Assembly (NCBI GenBank): GCA_031280275.1
Contig: JAITGX010000110.1
Coordinates: 1-38,911 of the forward strand
Source: Synergistaceae bacterium
Lineage (GTDB): Bacteria > Synergistota > Synergistia > Synergistales > Aminobacteriaceae
Direction: 5' to 3'
DNA length: 38,911 bases
The first letter of the stretch is position 1; every line of letters begins with the position of its first letter. The translations under genes and the position numbers were made by a program. The notes below the pieces were generated by a model, which worked only from the letters and a program-made list of their open reading frames with translations, was not told the DNA's origin and ran no database searches. Below, one piece after another: positions 24,660 to 34,621 of the stretch.

Positions 24660-24737
24660 ATGTCAACAGGACTTGCTTTTATAAAAATTGACGAGGATAA
24701 TAAGAAAGACATGTTACTCTACGTCGCGTATTTTTGA
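24660..24737 (+). CDS. Putative 25-residue small protein upstream of the V-ATPase operon
   Basis: ATG 24660 has a strong ribosome binding site (GGGAGG, seven bases upstream) and opens 25 codons: MSTGLAFIKIDEDNKKDM and then LLYVAYF, ending TGA at 24735-24737. It stops about 25 bases before the first V-ATPase gene. No family is recognised. It may be a leader peptide, a small protein, or the surviving start of a gene lost when the adjacent repeat-bearing segment formed. The candidate V-ATPase promoter lies inside it, so it would need a promoter further upstream (a TTGACA lies at 24619). Confidence 0.4.
   Translation: MSTGLAFIKIDEDNKKDMLLYVAYF
24673..24701 (+). promoter_or_regulatory. Candidate promoter of the V-ATPase operon
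   Basis: TTGCTT, 17 bases, GATAAT. Transcription would start near 24708, leaving a leader of about 55 bases before the first subunit gene. Confidence 0.5.
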
Positions 24738-24762
24738 CGAATCCAAACGAGGGGGGGTGGAT

Positions 24763-25095
24763 TTGAAAATGGCAGCGAACCTTATCAATGAGATAAAAAC
24801 GGCGGAGGAAAAAGCCGCGAAAAGCGTCCAGGACGCTAGGACCGGCGCGGCGAAAAGGCTGAACAAGGCCGCGGCGGACGCGGAGAGCGCCGTCAAAGAG
24901 GCGAAACAGTCGGCGGCGAAGCAGTTCCGGGAAAAGCTCCAGGCGGCCGAGCGAGTGGCCGAGACGCAGGCGAAAAGCATCGTGTCCGACCGAGAAGTGA
25001 AGACCAAGGCAATGTACGCGAAACAAAAGGAAAAGGCCGCCTCGGTCGCAGCGTGGATAACGGAAGAGGTGATGGTGAGATATGGGCGTGGCTGA
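24763..25095 (+). CDS. V-type ATPase subunit H/G (peripheral stalk, AhaH-like)
   Basis: A 110-residue, almost wholly helical, charged protein (LINEIKTAEEKAAKSVQDAR and so on to about residue 90), typical of the coiled-coil stalk subunit called H or G, NtpF in Enterococcus. It pairs with subunit E to form the stator linking the A3B3 head to subunit I. The start is uncertain: TTG 24763 is favoured by GAGG ten bases upstream; ATG 24769 and GTG 24757 are in frame. It overlaps the subunit I gene by 14 bases and opens the operon. Confidence 0.75.
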   Translation: MKMAANLINEIKTAEEKAAKSVQDARTGAAKRLNKAAADAESAVKEAKQSAAKQFREKLQAAERVAETQAKSIVSDREVKTKAMYAKQKEKAASVAAWITEEVMVRYGRG

Positions 25096-27085
25096 GCTGA
25101 AGAAAGCGGAACTTTACTATCACAAATCCCTCCGGGATGACGTGGCGAGGGTCCTTCAGCGCAGTGGCGTGTGCCACATCATCGAGGACTCACACGAGGA
25201 AAGCGCGCATCAGGCGGACGTGGACGAGCGCCTGGCCGCCTGCGAGGAGCAGGAGACCCACATCAGGTACCTGTTCCGCACCCTGGCGAGCCGTTACAAC
25301 GACCCCGTCCCAGCCCTCGACCGCATGCTAGGCGAGAAACCGGCGCTTTCTCTGGAGGAGCTGGCGGAGACGACGCAGAAAATGGATTTAAAGGAGCTGG
25401 CTGCGTCCGTCAAAAAGACGGAAACGGCGCTGAACGAACTGCGGCTCGAGGCAGCGCAGCTCAAAGCCAACGCCGGACTTCTCTCCAAAATCGCGGACTT
25501 CCCGCACCCGCTGGCCGCGCTAACGGAGGGAACGCGCACCTTGACGGGCGTTCTGGGTTCCCTGTCCGCCGCTCAGTCACAGGCGCTGACGAAGGACCTG
25601 AGGGCCCTCAGGGCGGACACGGAACTCTTCACCGCCGCCCGAGACCCCAAACAAAAAGAAGTGTGGGTCGTGATCCTCTGCGTCCGAACGCGGGAACGGG
25701 AAGTACTCGAAATTTGCGCTAAGAACGGGATGTCCCTCGTGGAGCCCCCCTCTGGACTTACGGGTACCGTGGCGGAGGAGTCGGTGAAGATCGCCGGACG
25801 GCTCGCCGCCTGTGAGAAGAAAGAGGCCGAACTCTTGGACGTCCTGACCAAGACGGCCGATGAGTGGATGCCGTCAGTTCAAAAGGCGTCCGACTACTGG
25901 GGAATTCTGCGCGGCCGCTGCGAGACCCTGGCCGCCAGCGGCGCGACCGAAAAAGCGGTGAAAACGAGCTTCTGGGTGCCGGTGGACGCCTTGCCGATCT
26001 TACAAAAACAGCTTGAACCCGTCGGGCCAGGCGCGGCGCTCTACGTGTCCGTCCCCGCCAAGAACGACGTACCTCCCACGCTTCTGCGGAATAACGCGTT
26101 CGTCAGGCCAACCGACGCCCTCACCAACCTCTACTCCCCGCCGGTCTACGGAGAACTCGACCCGACGCCCTTTCTGTCCCCGTTCTTTTTTATCTTTTTT
26201 GGAATGTGTTTGGGGGACGCGGGATACGCCTTGGTCATCGGGACGATTTTGTGGATACTTTTTAAGAAGTACCGCAAAATTCCCTCCAGCCTGAGGAACT
26301 TTGTCAGCATCTTCTCCATCGGGGCCGTCACGACTTTCATCTACGGAGCCATATCTGGAAGTTTCTTCGGTGACTCCATCGACAAGTTTTTCTTCATGGC
26401 CCCCCTGCGAGGAATCAAAAACGCGCTCTTTTTCTTAGACCCCATGGGGGACCCCATGTCCGTCCTGGGTCTCTCCCTTTTGATGGGCGTGGTGCACCTG
26501 ATGTTCGGTCTGAGCATTGCGGCCTACAGCGAATTCCGCAAGGGCAGCTACGCCGACGCTGTGGGGGACAAGATATCGTGGATATTGTTCGTCGTGGGCC
26601 TGATTTTGTTCGGCGGCGGAGCGGCGGGTTTCCTGCCCTCCTCGGTCTACGTGATGGGGCTGGGAATGGCGGCGGTGGGCGCGTGCCTCATCTTCTGGCA
26701 CGCGGGAAGAGGGCATAAGAACATCTTCATGAAAATCGGAGCGGGGCTCTACGCCCTCTACGGAAGCACCTCGTACCTGGGGGACATCCTGAGCTACAGC
26801 CGTCTTCTGGCCCTGGGACTGGGTTCGGCGGTCATCGGCTCGGTCATCAACCTTCTCGGCGCAATGGCCGCGCAGATACCCGTGGTTGGCTTTCTGCTCT
26901 TTATCATCATCGTCGTGGGCGGGCACGCGTTCGGCATCGCCGTCAACATTCTGGGGGCCTTCGTGCACTCCATGCGCCTCCAGTACGTGGAGTTTTTCAG
27001 CAAGTTCTACTCGGGAGGCGGCGCTGTCTTCACGCCTTTGACGCTTTCCACGCGGTATGTACGCATCGCCGACGGTCAGGACTGA
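25082..27085 (+). CDS. ntpI: V-type ATPase subunit I (membrane stator)
   Basis: A 667-residue V-ATPase a/I subunit. A soluble N-terminal half (to about residue 350) has long helical hairpins. About eight membrane segments follow, starting FLSPFFFIFFGMCLGDAGYAL. The conserved arginine needed for ion release lies in ILSYSRLLALGLGSAVIG. Subunit I provides the ion half-channels facing the K-ring and anchors the H/E stalks. It starts at ATG 25082, inside the end of the H gene, after GGTGAGAT. The K subunit gene follows 66 bases later. Confidence 0.92.
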   Translation: MGVAELKKAELYYHKSLRDDVARVLQRSGVCHIIEDSHEESAHQADVDERLAACEEQETHIRYLFRTLASRYNDPVPALDRMLGEKPALSLEELAETTQKMDLKELAASVKKTETALNELRLEAAQLKANAGLLSKIADFPHPLAALTEGTRTLTGVLGSLSAAQSQALTKDLRALRADTELFTAARDPKQKEVWVVILCVRTREREVLEICAKNGMSLVEPPSGLTGTVAEESVKIAGRLAACEKKEAELLDVLTKTADEWMPSVQKASDYWGILRGRCETLAASGATEKAVKTSFWVPVDALPILQKQLEPVGPGAALYVSVPAKNDVPPTLLRNNAFVRPTDALTNLYSPPVYGELDPTPFLSPFFFIFFGMCLGDAGYALVIGTILWILFKKYRKIPSSLRNFVSIFSIGAVTTFIYGAISGSFFGDSIDKFFFMAPLRGIKNALFFLDPMGDPMSVLGLSLLMGVVHLMFGLSIAAYSEFRKGSYADAVGDKISWILFVVGLILFGGGAAGFLPSSVYVMGLGMAAVGACLIFWHAGRGHKNIFMKIGAGLYALYGSTSYLGDILSYSRLLALGLGSAVIGSVINLLGAMAAQIPVVGFLLFIIIVVGGHAFGIAVNILGAFVHSMRLQYVEFFSKFYSGGGAVFTPLTLSTRYVRIADGQD

Positions 27086-27628
<543 letters not shown>

Positions 27629-27644
27629 GGGCGGGGCAGCTCTC

Positions 27645-28223
27645 ATGTCACTGGCCGACATCAAAGCCAAAATAAGCGCGGAGGCCCAAGCCCAAGTCAA
27701 AGCTATCGAAGCCGAAAACGACGCTCGCGTAGCGGAAGTCAACAAAAAATCCGACGCGGAAGTCAAAGCTATTCAGTCCTCGTACAAGGAGCGCTTCTCC
27801 AAGGAGGAGCCAGAGATCTTCCGGAGGCGGGAGATCGTGGCGGGCCTTGACGCCAATAAGCTGGAGCTGGGCATGAAACAGCGCCTCATCGGTGAGACCT
27901 TCGAGGGTGCGCTGCGCACACTGACGGACCTGCCTCAGGACAAGTACCTCTCCTTCGTCAAGGCGCTGCTGGAAAAGGCCGTCGTTACCGGCGAGGAGGA
28001 ACTCCTGGTAGGTAAGGGCGAGCGTTACATTGACGGGGCCTGGCTTGACAGCTACAACGCCTCGCACAAAACGCGCCTCTCGTTCTCTGGGGAGCGCTTG
28101 CCCATCTCCGGCGGTTTTCTGCTGAAAAACGGGAAAATCAACATCAACTGCTCCTGGGACATGCTGATTGGGGCCATAAGGCCGGAGATTGAGCCGGACG
28201 TGGTCAAACGGCTGTTCTCCTAA
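27645..28223 (+). CDS. ntpE: V-type ATPase subunit E (peripheral stalk)
   Basis: A 192-residue protein. The N-terminal two-fifths is a charged helix (SLADIKAKISAEAQAQVKAI) that pairs with subunit H/G. The C-terminal globular part (LPQDKYLSFVKALLEKAV, GGFLLKNGKININCSWDMLI) binds the head; the INCSWDMLI-like ending is typical of subunit E. ATG 27645 lies 16 bases after the K gene. Its place after K matches the common bacterial order. Confidence 0.88.
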   Translation: MSLADIKAKISAEAQAQVKAIEAENDARVAEVNKKSDAEVKAIQSSYKERFSKEEPEIFRRREIVAGLDANKLELGMKQRLIGETFEGALRTLTDLPQDKYLSFVKALLEKAVVTGEEELLVGKGERYIDGAWLDSYNASHKTRLSFSGERLPISGGFLLKNGKININCSWDMLIGAIRPEIEPDVVKRLFS

Positions 28224-28241
28224 AGAAAGGGGGTGGCAACC

Positions 28242-29255
28242 GTGAGCTACGTCTACGCGGTAGCCCGGCTGAGGAGCATGGAGAACCGCTTTTTGGACGC
28301 GTCATTTTTTGCGCGGCTCATCGACAGCGCCACGCTGGACGACGCCCTGAAGTCCCTAGGGGAGACGGTCTACGCCCAGGGAATATCGGGCGCGCCTGAC
28401 GCGGGGGGCTTCGATCGTATCATCGACGGCGAACTCATCGCCGCCTGCGACGACCTGAAGCGGTTCGTCCCTGACAAGGAACTGGTGGACCTTTGCCGGA
28501 TGCCCCACGACTTCAACAACGTGAAGGTCATCCTGAAAAGCCTCTTTAAGGCGCGTGAGGGCGGCGAGCGCCGCTATGACCTCCTTTCCAGGTTAGGGGC
28601 TGTGGACACGGAAAGCTTGATCATGGCGCTGGAGGGCGAGGAGTATGGCTTCCTGCCCTACCGCTTGGGGGATGTTATCCCACGGTGCTGGTCGCTTTGG
28701 GAGCAGACGAAAGACCCTCAGTGCGTGGAGACCGTACTTGACGGGCACCTGTTCGCGGCGATGCTGGAGCTGGCCCGTGAACTGGAGGGGAAGCTGAAGA
28801 CCGGCGCGGTTACGCGCTGGGTGGAACACAAGATCGACGCGGAAAATCTGAGAAACGCCGTGCGTTTGCAGCGCATGGGCTGCGATCCCGCCGCGGCGCT
28901 GCCGTTTTTCCACAAGGGGGGAACGATCGGACCCGGCGACGCGGCGAGGCTCATGGGAGAGCCGCTGGAGTCCTGGAGCAAATCCCTCTCCCACACCGGT
29001 ATCGGGGCTGCGCTGGAGGTCTCCCAGGAACGAGCGGACGTGCAGGTCACGCTTTCCGAGATATCGAAGGCTCTGGACGGATACCTTATCCGCGTTTTGG
29101 AGAAGGCGAAGTACAGCACCTCCGCCCCGGAAAACGTCATTTTATACCTCCTGCGGAAGGAAGAGGAGGCGCGCAACCTTCGCATCGCCCTGGTGTGCGT
29201 CGCCAACGGCCTGAACCGGGAGTTCGCGAGGAGGCTTTTGAGTCATGGCCGATAA
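28242..29255 (+). CDS. ntpC: V-type ATPase subunit C (AC39/d type, rotor coupling)
   Basis: A 337-residue, mostly helical protein of the C/AC39 family, which forms the funnel joining the central stalk to the K-ring. Landmarks: YVYAVARLRSMENRFLD at the start, PHDFNNVKVILKSLFKARE, WVEHKIDAENLRNAVRLQRMG and LYLLRKEEEARNLRIALVC at the end. GTG 28242 is preferred (GGGGG about eight bases upstream; begins MSYVYAVAR); GTG 28233 is in frame. It overlaps the F gene by 11 bases. Confidence 0.88.
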   Translation: MSYVYAVARLRSMENRFLDASFFARLIDSATLDDALKSLGETVYAQGISGAPDAGGFDRIIDGELIAACDDLKRFVPDKELVDLCRMPHDFNNVKVILKSLFKAREGGERRYDLLSRLGAVDTESLIMALEGEEYGFLPYRLGDVIPRCWSLWEQTKDPQCVETVLDGHLFAAMLELARELEGKLKTGAVTRWVEHKIDAENLRNAVRLQRMGCDPAAALPFFHKGGTIGPGDAARLMGEPLESWSKSLSHTGIGAALEVSQERADVQVTLSEISKALDGYLIRVLEKAKYSTSAPENVILYLLRKEEEARNLRIALVCVANGLNREFARRLLSHGR

Positions 29256-29601
29256 CCCTTCTTTCAGCGTCAGGGATTCTCTGCCGATGGCGGCTGTCGG
29301 GGACTACGAGATGGTGCTGCCGTTCCAGGCCGTGGGGGTGAAACCCGTGGTGCTGGACGCGGCCAAGCGCGGGCAGTTTGAGTACATCCTGGAGAACTTG
29401 GCGCGTGAGCGCTACGCCGTCGTTTTCATCCAGGAAGACCTGTTCGTAGACTTCACTAAAAAGGTAGAAGAGATCAACGACGCCTACGACACCAGCGTGC
29501 TTCCCCTGCCCGGCGTCCTGGGCGGCACGGGCGCTGGACTGGCCTCGATCCGCAATAGCGTCGAGAAGGCCGTCGGCATGGACATTTTCGCGGAGAGATA
29601 G
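29245..29601 (+). CDS. ntpG: V-type ATPase subunit F (central stalk)
   Basis: A 118-residue subunit F with the expected small alpha/beta fold: MAAVGDYEMVLPFQAVGV at the N-terminus, then YAVVFIQEDLF and VLPLPGVLGG. It binds subunit D in the rotor shaft. Residue VGD near the start is the usual F-family opening strand. ATG 29245 lies inside the end of the C gene, so the two are coupled. A 65-base gap separates it from subunit A, the largest in the operon core. Confidence 0.87.
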   Translation: MADNPSFSVRDSLPMAAVGDYEMVLPFQAVGVKPVVLDAAKRGQFEYILENLARERYAVVFIQEDLFVDFTKKVEEINDAYDTSVLPLPGVLGGTGAGLASIRNSVEKAVGMDIFAER

Positions 29602-29666
29602 TTTGAATCTTCGTTGGTTATTATGGGTATTCTGGGATTTTTCTTAACGAATCGGAGGCGATAATT

Positions 29667-31460
29667 GTGCCCAAAGAAAAAAAAATTCAAGGGGTCATTG
29701 AACGAATATCCGGCCCTCTGGTGGTTGCCAAGGGGATGCTGGGCGCGAGCATGTATGACGTGGTTCATATCGGGGACATTGGCCTGATTGGGGAGATTGT
29801 TGAACTCAAGGACGACACGGCCTCCATCCAAGCCTACGAGGAGACGTCGGGCCTGAAGCCCGGCGAGCCGGTGATCGGCCTTGGGGAGTCCCTCTCCGTG
29901 GAGCTGGGGCCTGGCATCATTGAGCGGTTTTACGATGGCATCCAGCGCCCTTTGGAGTTGATCGAGAAGGCGGCCAAGAGCCACTTCATCTCCCGCGGGA
30001 TCAACGTCCCGGCCATCGACCGGACGAAAAAATGGAAGTTCGAACCCAAGGCCAAGGCGGGCGACATCGTTCAGACGGGCGACATCTTGGGCGTGGTGCA
30101 GGAGACCATCATCGTCGAGCACCGGATCATGGTGCCCCACGGGGTTCAGGGTACCGTGAAAAGCATCCACGGCGGCGAGCGCACGGTGGAGGACGTTATC
30201 GCGGTTATCGACAACAAGGGAACGCTTCACGAGGTGAAGATGCTCCAGCGGTGGCCGGTGCGCACCCCGCGCCCGGTAACTAAGCGCCTGCCGCCCAACG
30301 TGCCCATGTCCACGGGGCAGCGGGTCGTGGACGCCTTCTTCCCCATCGCGCTGGGCGGAACGGCCTGTGTGCCCGGACCCTTCGGCTCAGGCAAGACGGT
30401 CATTCAGCACCAGTTCGCCAAGTGGGCCCAGGCCCAGATCGTCGTCTACGTAGGCTGCGGGGAGCGCGGCAACGAGATGACCGACGTGCTTTTGGAGTTC
30501 CCTGAGCTGGAGGACCCCCAGTCCGGGCACCCGCTGATGAAGCGCACCACGCTCATCGCGAACACCTCCAACATGCCGGTGGCCGCCCGTGAGGCCTCCA
30601 TCTATACGGCCATCACCCTGGCCGAGTACTATCGCGATATGGGCTACTCCGTGGCGCTTATGGCCGACTCCACCAGCCGGTGGGCCGAGGCCCTGCGCGA
30701 GATGTCAGGCCGCTTGGAGGAGATGCCGGGCGAGGAGGGATATCCTGCCTACCTGGGTACCCGCCTGGCCTCGTTCTACGAGCGCGCGGGCCGCTGCATC
30801 GTCAAGGGTAAGGGGGAAAGGGAGGGCTCCATCAGCGTCATTGGAGCGGTCTCGCCTCCCGGCGGTGACCTCTCTGAGCCCGTCACGCAAAACACGCTCC
30901 GCGTTACCAAAGTGTTTTGGGGACTTGACGCAAACTTGGCGTACCAGCGCCACTTCCCGGCCATCAACTGGCTTTCCAGCTACTCTCTCTACACCGAAAC
31001 CCTTGACGAGTACTGGAACGGGCGCTTCGACGACGAGTGGAGCACCTTGCGCATCGAGGCCATGAGCCTTTTGGAGGAGGAGGACCAGCTCCGGGAGGTG
31101 GTGCGCCTGGTGGGTATCGACGCGCTTTCCAAGGAAGAGCGCATGGTGCTGGAAACGGCGAAGTCCCTGCGCGAGGATTTCCTGCACCAGAACGCCTTTC
31201 ACGAGGTGGACACCTACGCCTCCATGGACAAGCAGTTCCGAATGCTCAGGACGATCGTCCGCTTCCACCACGCGGGCATGGACGCGCTGACGAAGGGCGC
31301 GCCGATGAACGAGCTGTTTAACCTTCCGGTGCGTGAGCAGATCGCCAGAATGCGCTATCTGGAGGAAAAGCAAATCAGCGAGATAGACAAACTGGAGGAC
31401 ACGATAAAGGAACAAACCAACGGGCTCGTCCCAGTAGGCGGTGAACAAAATGTTGCCTAA
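29667..31460 (+). CDS. ntpA: V-type ATPase catalytic subunit A
   Basis: A 597-residue catalytic subunit. Walker A is GPFGSGKT (residues 237-244). The nucleotide-binding context is [16 protein letters not shown] and [19 protein letters not shown]. The A-specific inserted region (bulge) lies at about residues 110-190 ([23 protein letters not shown]). It hydrolyses or makes ATP in the A3B3 head. Start GTG 29667 follows CGGAGGCG. Its stop lies after the subunit B start, so the two genes overlap slightly. Confidence 0.97.
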   Translation: MPKEKKIQGVIERISGPLVVAKGMLGASMYDVVHIGDIGLIGEIVELKDDTASIQAYEETSGLKPGEPVIGLGESLSVELGPGIIERFYDGIQRPLELIEKAAKSHFISRGINVPAIDRTKKWKFEPKAKAGDIVQTGDILGVVQETIIVEHRIMVPHGVQGTVKSIHGGERTVEDVIAVIDNKGTLHEVKMLQRWPVRTPRPVTKRLPPNVPMSTGQRVVDAFFPIALGGTACVPGPFGSGKTVIQHQFAKWAQAQIVVYVGCGERGNEMTDVLLEFPELEDPQSGHPLMKRTTLIANTSNMPVAAREASIYTAITLAEYYRDMGYSVALMADSTSRWAEALREMSGRLEEMPGEEGYPAYLGTRLASFYERAGRCIVKGKGEREGSISVIGAVSPPGGDLSEPVTQNTLRVTKVFWGLDANLAYQRHFPAINWLSSYSLYTETLDEYWNGRFDDEWSTLRIEAMSLLEEEDQLREVVRLVGIDALSKEERMVLETAKSLREDFLHQNAFHEVDTYASMDKQFRMLRTIVRFHHAGMDALTKGAPMNELFNLPVREQIARMRYLEEKQISEIDKLEDTIKEQTNGLVPVGGEQNVA

Positions 31461-32850
31461 GGAGTATAGAACCATATCGGGGCTCTCCGGGCCCCTGATG
31501 ATGGTGGAGAACACGACGGACGTGCGCTACGACGAGCTGGTGGAGATCGAACTCACGAATGGGGAGAAACGGCGCGGCCGTGTTTTGGAGATTGAGTCCA
31601 CCCGCGCCCTCGTCCAGGTCTTCGAGGGGACGAGCGGCATCGACGTGGAGGGCACGAAGGCGCGTTTCCTGGGCGGTGTGCTGACCCTGCCCGTGTCCCG
31701 TGACATGCTGGGGCGCGTGTTCAACGGACGCGGCGAGCCCATCGACGGCGGCGCGAACCTGATCCCCGACAAAAAACTGGACATCAACGGCATGCCCATG
31801 AACCCCTACTCCCGTGACTTCCCGTCTGAGTTCATCCAGACGGGCGTCTCCACCATTGACGGACTGAATCCCATGGTGCGCGGGCAGAAGCTGCCCATCT
31901 TCTCGGCCAGCGGCCTTCCCCACAACCGCATGGCGGCGCAGATCGCGCGCCAGGCCACGGTCATCAGCGGGCATGAGGACTTCGCTGTCGTGTTCGCCGC
32001 CATGGGCATCACCTTCGAAGAAGCCTCCTTCTTCATGGAGGACTTCCGTAAAACGGGAGCTCTTCAAAGAACCGTGCTCTACATCAACCTGGCCGATGAC
32101 CCCGCTATCGAGCGTATCACCACGCCCCGTATCGCCCTCACTGCTGCGGAGTACCTGGCGTTCGAGTGCGACATGCACGTGGTGGTCATTCTCACTGACC
32201 TTACCAACTACTGCGAGGCCCTGCGCGAAATTTCCGCGGCCCGCAAAGAAGTTCCCGGACGGCGCGGCTACCCCGGCTACCTCTACACCGACCTGGCGAC
32301 GATGTACGAACGGGCCGGCCGGCTCAAGGGCAAGAGCGGCTCCATCACTCAGATTCCCATTCTCACCATGCCTGAGGATGACAAGACCCACCCTATCCCC
32401 GACCTGACCGGTTACATCACGGAAGGGCAGATTATCCTGAGCCGCGCGCTGCACCGCAAGGGCATATACCCGCCGGTGGACGTGATGCCGTCGTTGTCGC
32501 GTCTGAAGGACAAAGGCATCGGCAAGGACAGAACCCGCGAGGACCACGCAGACCTGATGAACCAGCTTTTCGCGCCTAACGCCCGCGGCAAGGAGGCCAA
32601 GGAGCTGGCGGTCATCTTGGGCGAAGGGGCGCTGACCGAAGAGGATAAGGCTTTCGCGGCGTTCTCGGACGCCTTCGAGGATAAGTACATCCGTCAGGGC
32701 GAGTACGAGAACCGCACCGTTGAGCAGACGCTGGAGCTTGGCTGGAACCTCCTGACCATGATCCCGACGAAGGAACTGAAGCGTGTCCGCGATGCCTACA
32801 TTGAGAAGTACCTGAAGCCTAGACTTGCGAAGGCCGAGTCCAAGGCCTAA
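31450..32850 (+). CDS. ntpB: V-type ATPase regulatory subunit B
   Basis: A 466-residue non-catalytic B subunit. It starts [20 protein letters not shown]. It lacks the Walker A lysine, reading [19 protein letters not shown] in its place, as B subunits do. Other landmarks are [22 protein letters not shown] and [16 protein letters not shown] 31450 has AGGCGGTGA about six bases upstream; a GTG at 31441 is in frame. It overlaps the end of subunit A by 11 bases, giving coupled production of the two head subunits. Confidence 0.96.
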   Translation: MLPKEYRTISGLSGPLMMVENTTDVRYDELVEIELTNGEKRRGRVLEIESTRALVQVFEGTSGIDVEGTKARFLGGVLTLPVSRDMLGRVFNGRGEPIDGGANLIPDKKLDINGMPMNPYSRDFPSEFIQTGVSTIDGLNPMVRGQKLPIFSASGLPHNRMAAQIARQATVISGHEDFAVVFAAMGITFEEASFFMEDFRKTGALQRTVLYINLADDPAIERITTPRIALTAAEYLAFECDMHVVVILTDLTNYCEALREISAARKEVPGRRGYPGYLYTDLATMYERAGRLKGKSGSITQIPILTMPEDDKTHPIPDLTGYITEGQIILSRALHRKGIYPPVDVMPSLSRLKDKGIGKDRTREDHADLMNQLFAPNARGKEAKELAVILGEGALTEEDKAFAAFSDAFEDKYIRQGEYENRTVEQTLELGWNLLTMIPTKELKRVRDAYIEKYLKPRLAKAESKA

Positions 32851-32864
32851 GGAGGTGGCGCACA

Positions 32865-33491
32865 GTGGCGCGCATTAACGTGAACCCCAACCGGATGGAG
32901 CTTTCCCGCTTGAAAAAACGCCTCGTCGTCGCCAAGCGCGGGCACAAACTTCTGAAGGACAAGCAGGACGCGCTGATCAAAGCGTTCTTGGAGCGCGCGC
33001 GGGAGGGCAAAGCCCTGCGCGAGCAAGTGGAGGCGGACTTGAAGGAGTGCTACGGCTCTTTCGTCCTATCCCGTGCGCAGACCACGCCGGAGGTTTTGGA
33101 GCAGGCCCTGATGTTTCCGGGGGCGAAGTGCTCGCTTTCCGTCTCCTGGAAAAACGTCATGAGCGTTCTCGTACCCGAGTACGACGTCAAGCAGGAGGGC
33201 AACCCGGTCAACTACGGCTTCGCGTCGGTACCGCTTCTGCTGGACGTGGCGTTGGAGCAGTTCAGCAAGCTGATTCTCCGTCTGCTGGAGCTGGCCGCTA
33301 AGGAGAAGGCCATCCGCCTGATGGCGGGCGAGATCGAGCGCACACGGCGGCGTGTCAACGCGCTGGAGTACGTCATGATCCCGAACCTGGCCGAGACCAT
33401 CCGCTACATCAGCATGAAACTGGATGAACAGGAACGCTCCACCCTCTCCCGCCTCATGAAGATCAAGGAGATCGTCCGCAAAGAGGCGTAA
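32865..33491 (+). CDS. ntpD: V-type ATPase subunit D (rotor shaft)
   Basis: A 208-residue, long helical hairpin protein. The N-terminal helix (RINVNPNRMELSRLKKRLVVAKRGHKLLKDKQDAL) and the C-terminal helix (ERTRRRVNALEYVMIPNLAETIRYI) are both strongly conserved in the family and form the shaft turning inside A3B3. Start GTG 32865 lies after AAGGAGGTG. It is the last gene of the operon, followed within 31 bases by an intrinsic terminator. Confidence 0.95.
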   Translation: MARINVNPNRMELSRLKKRLVVAKRGHKLLKDKQDALIKAFLERAREGKALREQVEADLKECYGSFVLSRAQTTPEVLEQALMFPGAKCSLSVSWKNVMSVLVPEYDVKQEGNPVNYGFASVPLLLDVALEQFSKLILRLLELAAKEKAIRLMAGEIERTRRRVNALEYVMIPNLAETIRYISMKLDEQERSTLSRLMKIKEIVRKEA

Positions 33492-33521
33492 CAAGCGCGG
33501 CAAGCGCGGCAAGCAAGGATG

Positions 33522-33558
33522 AAAACGGAGTATCCTCTTAAAGAGGACTCCGTTTTTT
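33522..33558 (+). terminator. Intrinsic terminator of the V-ATPase operon
   Basis: A stem of AAAACGGAGT paired with ACTCCGTTTT, with inner CCTCTT/AAGAGG pairing, followed by a run of six T. It is the clearest Rho-independent terminator in the window. Confidence 0.92.
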
Positions 33559-33690
33559 AGCGGTTTAAGGAACACTTCAGAGGGAACGTTTCAGGCGGAA
33601 TATTCTGGCGGTTTGAAGCTCAGGTGTAACCGTTCATAGAAACGCCGTTTTCTGTGAGGTAAACTTGTTGCGCCGTTTCGCTGAACCCTC

Positions 33691-34023
33691 TTATTGATAG
33701 CTGGCCGTGCCGTCACTGTTGAGCACGATGCTGGTCGCGCTGCCGTCGAGACCAAAAAAGTCCAAGGCGTTCTCCCCGTCCGTAATCCTGAGGTCGAATT
33801 TCCTGTACGAGCCGTTTACGGTAAGATTGAGCGTCTCACCCTGTGAAAGGGTGTCGCTGCCCAAAACGTCCTCCTCCCAGTCGTTGGTCCCGCTGTCCGA
33901 GATGTACAGCTCCACAATCTCCACGCCCGTGTTGTTCTTGATACGTATTATTCCAGCCTCCGCTGCCAGCGAAGCAAACAGAAGTATGAAAACCGCCGTC
34001 AAAACGATAGAACCTTTTTTCAT
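33691..34023 (-). CDS. Small exported protein of unknown function
   Basis: A 110-residue secreted protein. The signal peptide (MKKGSIVLTAVFILLFASLAAEA) is probably cut after residue 23. The mature part is a small beta-sandwich-like domain (GIIRIKNNTGVEIVELYISD, EEDVLGSDTLSQGETLNL, FDLRITDGENALDFFGLD). This pattern, with a Trp-Glu-Glu-Asp-Val-Leu-Gly-like core, recurs in small exported proteins of anaerobes and spirochaetes. No enzyme motif is seen. ATG 34023 has AGGAGGG about eight bases upstream. It stands alone between the V-ATPase terminator and a repeat element. Confidence 0.7.
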   Translation of the reverse strand: MKKGSIVLTAVFILLFASLAAEAGIIRIKNNTGVEIVELYISDSGTNDWEEDVLGSDTLSQGETLNLTVNGSYRKFDLRITDGENALDFFGLDGSATSIVLNSDGTASYQ

Positions 34024-34045
34024 AACTTTACCCTCCTAAGAACTT

Positions 34046-34180
34046 CTTTAATCAGCGCTTACTTAAGGAAACGCTGATTAAGCCCTTGTGGGGCTCTGCC
34101 CTAGGGGTCGCGGACACCGAGGGGTCTCGGACCCCAAGGGGCCCCAGACCCCTAAGAACCCAATTAATCAGCGATTCCTT
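34046..34180. repeat. Dispersed palindromic element, copy F plus a solo end
   Basis: A lone right end (TTTAATCAGCGCTTA, about 34047-34061) is followed at once by a full copy. The full copy begins GGAAACGCTGATTAAG, contains GGGGCTCTGCCC and a doubled GGGGTCTCGGACCCC/GGGGCCCC dyad, and ends ATTAATCAGCGATTCCTT. The abutting ends suggest one copy inserted next to, or recombined with, another. Confidence 0.8.
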
Positions 34181-34621
34181 AACAGCCGCAAATAAAAACG
34201 ACCGCACAAACTCCAATGAGCTGACGAGACCCTCATTTCATAACCGTATTCATCTTTACAAAAAACCCTCCTCAAAGCGAAATAAATGACGCTCTTTCCA
34301 ATAACGCTGAATACGGCCTTTTTCAAACTCAGACCAATCCGTACCGCTCGTTTCCACTCCCCATGTCAACTCGCGCCGGCCAATCACCCCAATATTCGGG
34401 AATAATTTACATCCTCGCCGCGAGGCGTACAATACATTTCAAGAGCGATACTGCTCTTAAAATACATTGACGAAATAGAATCTTTATGATTTTTTGATAT
34501 TGAAAGACTTCACGCGGAGTGATTTTGGATAGACTCTAAAAACCCCAATATATAGTTGAGATATAATATCGAGTGTTTGGTTTTCATTTCGAGAATTTTC
34601 GAGGATGGGAGATGGGCTTTC
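34181..34621. other. Intergenic region before the chromate transporter genes
   Basis: An AT-rich gap with no supported gene. A TATAAT lies at 34562-34567, about 55 bases before the transporter start, but no good -35 accompanies it. Short open frames lack ribosome binding sites. Confidence 0.4.
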
